A stretch of 64,000 bases of DNA from Costus lasius. Lineage: Eukaryota; Streptophyta; Magnoliopsida; Zingiberales; Costaceae. A program made the position numbers and the translations under genes. The notes under the pieces were generated by a model, which saw only the letters and a list, made by a program, of their open reading frames with translations, had not been told where the DNA came from and ran no database searches. Positions 58,250 through 64,000 of this stretch are shown here, in pieces (the stretch's first letter is position 1; every line of letters starts with the position of its first letter). Location: contig CM050446.2 of NCBI GenBank assembly GCA_027563935.2, positions 110,030,499 through 110,094,498 of the forward strand, in the 5' to 3' direction.

Positions 58250-59830
58250 AGGACGGGGAACTAAAACATACAAACGACGCCTTTGAAAACTGGTTTTAAT
58301 AAATAGCTTAATAATAAGAGAAAATCGAAGTTATACTAACGAGGTTGGGAAACTAATTTTTTTGTATTTTAGAATATAGAGGAAAACCCGAATTTAGACT
58401 AAGAACAATAACTACTAGAAAGCAGTAAATGCAGGAAATAAACTTACAGTGCAGCCCTTGAGAATTGAAGGGCTGTGCTTCCCGATCTTCACCGGTTCAA
58501 CTCTGATGGAAGGTGTAGGGTGGAGCTTACAAACAATCACAGAAGATCCGTACAAGTCACGGATTTTAATACAGGAGCAAATCAAGAGGTGAGGTTAAGC
58601 CTCACAAGTTCCCTTGCTAATCCTAAGTTAACTGAAGAGAGAGGGAGAAGAGAAAGAAGGGGGAAACGCCCCTCCTAGATCCACTCCAAGCGCAAGCTAC
58701 AATTTATGTAACCAAGGATTAGTGTAGAAAAGAGTTCTCAAAATCAAATGAAGAGATGAAGAGAGGAGACTTAGCCGAATAGGAAGAAGACTCCTTGAGG
58801 CCGAGGGTGTTCTCCTTCTTGCTCCAAACCGAGGGTGAAAGAAGTTCTCCTTGTGGATGCGCACATAAACAAGAGGAGAGCTTCTTTAGGGTTTCGGTGG
58901 AAGAGTTAGAAGAAAGGGGAAGTGCTCGGCTAAGAAGAACTTTATCACTAACACTAGCAATTAACCTAGACAACTAATAGACAATATTATTTCATCAAGA
59001 GGTAGTCGAAATACAAGGGGGCGACTATGCTTTTATAGGCGAGATGGAGCTAGGGCAGGATAGTCATTAGCTTCCATGTGCCTATTACAAAGATGGATGG
59101 ATTTTGAATTTCAAAATCAAGATGATGTGGGCGCAAATCTTCTTTGGGATCTTCCTTCTTTGGTGATCTTCTCTTGGCAACTCTTTAAATGTTTGGATGG
59201 GCGAGAAAGGTGTCTTCTTATCCGTTGGTGAGATGTTTGTTGGCGCATGGGTAAGAGATTTCGAAATTTGAATCCTTTCCATGAGAGCTTGGGCGGCAAC
59301 AAGAGATGGTAATTTCTCATAAATGTCTTCATAAATGCCCTCCTTTGATTGTGGATCTTGATGGATAATTCCTTTGATTTTGGATCTTGATGGATGAGGG
59401 TTTTGAATTTCTTCCTTGCTTGGACTAGAGGTTGGCGCATATCTTCTTGAATGGATGATGAGGTGGCTGATTGCTCTATTGGAGAGGCGTCCAACAAGCA
59501 TGGCAAGTGAGTTATAGCATGGCTTTGAAGTGAACTTGGACTTTGAAGTCTTTCTTCCTTTTCTGGAGCTGAACTTGGTGAGTGGACCTTGAGTGACATT
59601 GAGCTGGAACTTGAGCTGCTCCTTACTTGAATGACCTGCCAAATGGAGCCTATTGTATGCATGCACTACTCTACTATGATGCAAGAGTACATAAAGTTTC
59701 ATGAATTACAATGCACTACCTACTACAAGTGGACTTGCCATAAATGCCTACATGATGCATGGTTTTATTGAAAAGCAAATTACCCTAAAATGCAATGCAA
59801 GAGAGGGGACTCTAAGGGAACCCATATCGA
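58250..59830. mobile_element. Unclassified insertion in the LTR (boundaries approximate)
   Basis: The LTR text before 58245 (GCATGGTTGATG) and after 59840 (GTCATGCATCCATGCACGG) has the same palindrome-rich character. The 1.6 kb between them has different composition and a 205-residue minus-strand frame (59702-59085) rich in Ser, Lys and Pro without known motifs. Ends, target duplication and class were not established. Confidence 0.3.
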
Positions 59831-61136
59831 TTAGGTACCCTGTGAGTCCGAGTAGATCTCCTCAGAGCAGGGCTACTGCCTCCATCAATGGTCATGCATC
59901 CATGCACGGCAGTGTATCGTAACGCATACAGCTTGACAGGTGCTCGGTATTTTGCCCCGAACTTTCTATTCTGGGCGCGGAATTGGACGAAATTTTAGGG
60001 AGACCTTCCTAACTGGCATATGAACGTTTTGGGACTGGAATCACCAGATTTAGTCAAGCAGTTGGGGGAAAACGAGGCAAAACGGCAAGACCTTAGGGTT
60101 TGGGGCGATTTTTTGGGCGACAACACTGTTCCGGCAAGTTCTTCTCTTCGTTTCGATGTGGAAGATCACGCTGAGCCTTCTTCCATCAACGATCTACCCT
60201 TCCCTTTGGTTTGATTTAACTTTCATGAGAGATTTGATGTATTACACGATGAATCCTATAGCGTAACTCTACTTTTCGGGGTTTGGGCGTAGCCCATTGT
60301 ATGAATGTTGAATATTAAAGTTTGATCTATATATTTCTTCACTTGTCTTTGTTCTTATTCATGTTTAGGATGTTTTAATTCTTGTTTACATACTGGTCAT
60401 ATGTATGCATGTTTTAGATGTCAAGGGAAGGACTGAGAGGTGAACCTTGACTCTCGGAACCCCTAGACTGGGCTGGTGATTTCGTGTTGCGAGAACACTC
60501 GAAATCACCCGAGGAACCCTAATCCTTCACAGATCCCATTGGATTCGCCTTAACCCTAGTAAGCCATGAGAGTAGGAGACTTGGGTTAAGACGGATACCA
60601 GACCGTGTCTTGAGAGAGAGCGCGTCTGTACCCTAGGAATGATTACCTTGAGAACTTAGATAAAACTTAATTAGAATATCAAGTTTTAATATCTCTACAT
60701 GCTTCAGTGTGGTAAAACCTAAAACCCCGATCCTCTCTCATAATCGTAAAACCCCGATTGCTCTGCTTTCTTCTCTGCTTGATTTTAATCTGTTTTAATT
60801 TAATTACTTGCTCTAGGACATTAGCCATTCTCCCATTAATCATTAACTTAGCTTTCGATTGACTAATTTGTTAGTACTTGACCCTAGTCCCTGTGGGTTC
60901 GATCTTATTTATTACGCGATAGACCGTGCACTTGCGGTAGCAACTGTCTAGGCCATATCAAATTTTTGGCGCCGTTGCCGGGGACTAGGTTGCCAATATT
61001 AACACAATCAGAAGATTGATAGACTAGGTTTAGTTAGATTTCATTTTGTTCTTAATTCTGTTTATTTGCTTTTATTTTTAGTTGTAATTTCTATTTGGTG
61101 CGGTGCTACTAATCTTTTCTGTCTAGGTACTTGTTT

Positions 61137-63075
61137 ATGCCTAGGGACACTGCTCGAACAGGAAAACTTGTACCTGAAGACCCGGAGATAGAGCGCACTT
61201 TCCGTCAAGTTAGAAGAAATTTGAAAAGGCTTAAGCTTGAAGGCAACTTTTCTGATAGTCAAACGATGGAAGCCACTCACTCCTTGAAGGATTATGCAGC
61301 GCCCACTATTTCTGGCGTGCACTCGAGCATATCGCGACCGGCTATCGAAGCCAACAATTTCGAGATCAAGCCGTCACTTGTACAGATGGTGTAGCAAAAC
61401 CAATTCAGTGGAGTAGCCACTAACGATCCTAACCTTCATTTATCTATCTTTTTAGAATGCTGCAACACTTTAAAAATTAATGGTGCTCATCCTGATACTA
61501 TCAAATTGAGACTTTTCCCTTTCTCTCTCAGGGATTGAGCTAGGGCGTGGTTGTAATCTTTACCGCAGGCATCAATCACGACGTGGGAACAGCTATCACA
61601 AGCTTTTCGGTCAAAATACTTCCCACTGAGCAAGACCGCCTAGCTCAGGAATCAGATAACCAACTTTGCCCAAAGAGAAGGAGAGTCCCTGTATGAAGCA
61701 TGGGATAGATTCAAGGAACTGTTGAGAATGTGCCCGCACCACAGTCTGCAGAAGTGGGTGATAATACACACCTTTTACAGTGGATTGCTATACCAGACCA
61801 GACTTTCTGTAGACGCTGCTGCTGGTGGGGCGTTAATGAACAAAAATTATGATGAATCGATGGACCTGATAGAAGACATGGCTCTCAACCATTATTAGTG
61901 GTCAGGAGAGAGGAACCAGCCAATTCGAAGTTTAGGGAAGTTTGATATGCACATAGTTAATTCCCTAGTAGCTAAAGTAGATTCACTTACTTCAAAAATT
62001 GATTCTATGAATGTTTCTACTTCTAACTCTGTGACTTGTGAAGTTTGTGGAGTGACAAGACATTCAGCTGATGATTGTCAAATCTTGAGTGCTCCCTCTG
62101 AACAAGTCAATGCTATTGGGAACTTCAGGAACCAGAACGACCCGTACTCGAACACCTACAATCCGGGATGGAGAAATCATCCAAATTTCTCCTATAGGTT
62201 AAATCAAGGGCAAGTTCCTCCTGCTAATTTTCCTAATCAGAATTTCTCTTCTAATTTCAGGCCTCCTGGGATACAACATCCATCAGCCAACCTGAGACAA
62301 CAAGATTCTCCACAGAAGTCCAGACTGGAACTAATGCTAGAGAACCTCATGGCGAGTCAGACAAAGCACAACGAGACCATGAATACCATGAGTGAACAGA
62401 TTCGCCAGCTAAACATGAAAGTAGACTCTATTGCAACCCACCAGAAAATGATGGAGAACCGAATCACAGAGCTAGATCAACGAACCAGCGCACTGTCTAG
62501 ACATCCAGGAATGCTTCCAGCTCAGCCTGAAGCGAATCCAAGAGATCAGTGCAATGCTGTCATGATAAGTGGCACTAAGCAATTGGAGGAATCTGAAGCT
62601 GAACATGTGGGAGATGAAGAGGAAGAACCTACAAGCCAGGAAGAGGAACCTCATCATGGGACCCTCGACACACCTCATGCTGAAAATGTAATGGTGACTG
62701 CCGAGAACTCAAAAGGTTCCACACACAAGCAGCTACATCTCAAAGTTGAGGACCCTGGTAGTTTTGATATACCATGCAAGATTGGGAACACTGCATTCGA
62801 TAGAGCACTTATGGATCTAGGCTCTGAAGTCAGCATCATGTCGGTCATCACTTTTGAGAAGCTAAACTTGGGAACTCTCACATCAACATCTCAAGTTCTA
62901 CTGTTTGGAAACGGCTCTAAACTTCACCCGCTCGGGATCGCTAAGAATATACCGCTGTAATTCAAAGGAATATTTATCCCAGTGGACTTTGTGATCCTAA
63001 ACATAGCCGAGAACCCACTCTTCCCTCTTATATTGGGCAGGCCATTCCTTACTGCGATCAGAGCTATAATCGATG
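61137..63075 (+). pseudogene. Athila-like gag and protease, decayed
   Basis: It starts at ATG 61137 with DPEIERTFRQVRRNLKRL and SLKDYAAPTISG...NNFEIKPSLVQMV; TAG at 61392 ends the first frame. The gag core continues (LRLFPFSLRD, ITTWEQLSQAF, GESLYEAWDRFKELL, DAAAGGALMNKN) through further stops near 61538, 61556 and 61897. From about 61947 it is open: linker, SVTCEVCGVTRHSADDC, PYSNTYNPGWRNHPNFSY, a coiled-coil-like stretch, and a protease core (LMDLGSEVSIM, ENPLFPLILGRPFLTAIRA). TAA at 62958 and a frameshift near 63078 end it. The next frame (63073-63555) continues the protease/linker (TMTFRVEGNNMSFDF) and then jumps to the pol end. Protein production is not possible as it stands. Confidence 0.85.
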
Positions 63076-63660
63076 TCCCACACGATGACCTTTCGCGTTG
63101 AAGGAAATAATATGTCGTTTGATTTTCCTGCTACTGATAACCAATTCTATTTTTCAGGTTCCAGGGAGAATGGAGAGGTGGTGAAGGAGAGTACTGCACA
63201 GTCGAGGAGCAAGATGGAGCTCTTCCCACAAACCTTTCCCGAACACTTTGGAGACAGACCCAGCGATTCGATTGGCCTAGGAGGAGACAAGATGGTGGGA
63301 ATGATGATGTATACTGAAGATGCCACAGGGGCCGATCTGCAGAAGAAGACGTTGGGATCGCTTAAGGATAAAATTTTAATTGACTTTGGCACTTCTTATG
63401 TCTTGTGCCACTTTGTTGTTCCATGTTCCGTCAGGATAGTTAGAGAAAAACTATTATACCTCATGCTCATTTTAATAGGTACACTTCATGAGCAGCGACG
63501 AAGGCAGAGGCTTCATGCCACCTACTTAGCCTCTCCACCTCCAGACCCACCATGAGCACCATTACGGTCAAGCTAGTGACCTTAAAGAAGCGCTTGTTGG
63601 GAGGCAACCCAACCTCTTTTGCACTCTTTTACTTTCTTATTTATTTTCACTATTTAGACA

Positions 63661-64000
63661 TTGTTATTTTTCAGTTTTTCTTTCATATTCATGCTCTCTA
63701 AGTTGTACCACACTTATAGGAATTTTTCTGGATTTTTCAGGAATTATCGAGCCATGCACGGTCGCACCCGTGCATCCATGCACGGCTCGGTTATCTCTTC
63801 CCAGCGCGTGGCCAAGACATGCATGGGCGTGCCCGTGCACCGATGCACGGTCGTGCATCATAAGTCGCTTCAGTTGGCCCGATCCAACCGAGAGCTGCAC
63901 AGGCAAGCCCATGTATTCATATATCTTCCCAATCCGCCACCTCCGGTGCCCGATCGACCGCCGGCGTCCTTCCATCGTCTTCCCCATCCTCCGGCGACTG
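63661..64000. other. Post-pol region of the Athila-like element
   Basis: It contains a cluster of palindromic CATGCACGG and CGTGCAT words (63745-63865) like those in the LTR at 58150-58240, followed by a GC-rich stretch to the edge. No gene is recognised. Confidence 0.4.

Larger units (their letters stand above)
57922..64000 (+). mobile_element. Athila-like LTR retrotransposon, runs off the right edge
   Basis: The 5' LTR is taken as 57922-60960 (TGATATTTCGTG to GGCCATATCA), about 3 kb because it seems to hold an insertion at roughly 58250-59830. The tRNA-Asp primer-binding site is perfect (TGGCGCCGTTGCCGGGGA, 60967-60984). A decayed gag and a protease remnant follow. The pol-end signature (GGTCAAGCTAGTGACC...GGGAGGCAACCC) appears already at 63567-63612, so RT and integrase are deleted. 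The 3' LTR lies beyond the window. Confidence 0.8.

Noticed and set aside
1..64000. CRISPR arrays, bacterial operons, rRNA genes
   Set aside because: None seen; direct repeats here are LTRs, minisatellites and duplicated blocks, and the genes are plant-type with introns.

Overview
The window is nuclear DNA of a flowering plant. The evidence is spliced genes with GT-AG introns, a plant-type LRR receptor kinase, a FAR1-type protein and a kinesin-14 fragment. About two thirds of the sequence is plant retrotransposons (Tekay-like and Athila/Tat-like Ty3, LARD-type, GC-rich LTR elements, an L1-type LINE) and hAT or foldback DNA elements. I cannot name the species.

Layout. 1-432: partial FAR1-like gene on the minus strand. 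1300-3171: first copy of a duplicated block holding a 54-aa membrane-protein gene. 3876-4504: 5' exons of a kinesin-14 gene that is cut off. 4797-10270: three small hAT-like elements, all next to the same 8-bp target, the middle one split by a solo LTR that itself carries another LTR element. 10691-11029: small gene remnant, part of it repeated at 40009. 11139-36246: a Tekay-like chromovirus on the minus strand that works as the shell of a nest. Its 3' LTR holds a 7-kb LARD with perfect target duplications, and its gag/protease junction holds a 12.5-kb Athila-like complex that itself holds a solo LTR. 36275-40008: an Athila-like 5' LTR and a GC-rich LTR element. 40341-40660: a 48-bp minisatellite. 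40977-42621: second copy of the duplicated block. 43064-46215: an intact LRR receptor (pseudo)kinase gene on the minus strand. 47983-53624: a nearly intact LINE. 53936-57921: mostly AT-rich, with a hAT MITE and an old LINE relic. 57922 to the right edge: an Athila-like element on the plus strand with a decayed gag.

The most unusual object is the Athila-like element on the minus strand at 24837-36001. Its reverse transcriptase, RNase H and integrase are missing. In their place lies an intron-free stretch (about 33085-31330) that reads like joined pieces of two host mRNAs. The downstream part looks like plant eIF4G, just before its MIF4G domain, and the middle part looks like a plant spatacsin-type protein. 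The captured frame continues the retroelement frame across one TGA. A lone LTR of the same family faces the element in inverted orientation, so the 12.5-kb insert has outer LTR ends of the same sequence in opposite directions, flanked by CTGGG and CTAGG.

Genes likely to be functional are few: the two 54-aa membrane-protein copies, the LRR receptor gene, and perhaps the FAR1-like gene, which runs off the left edge. Family assignments come from motif recognition by eye; no database search was possible.
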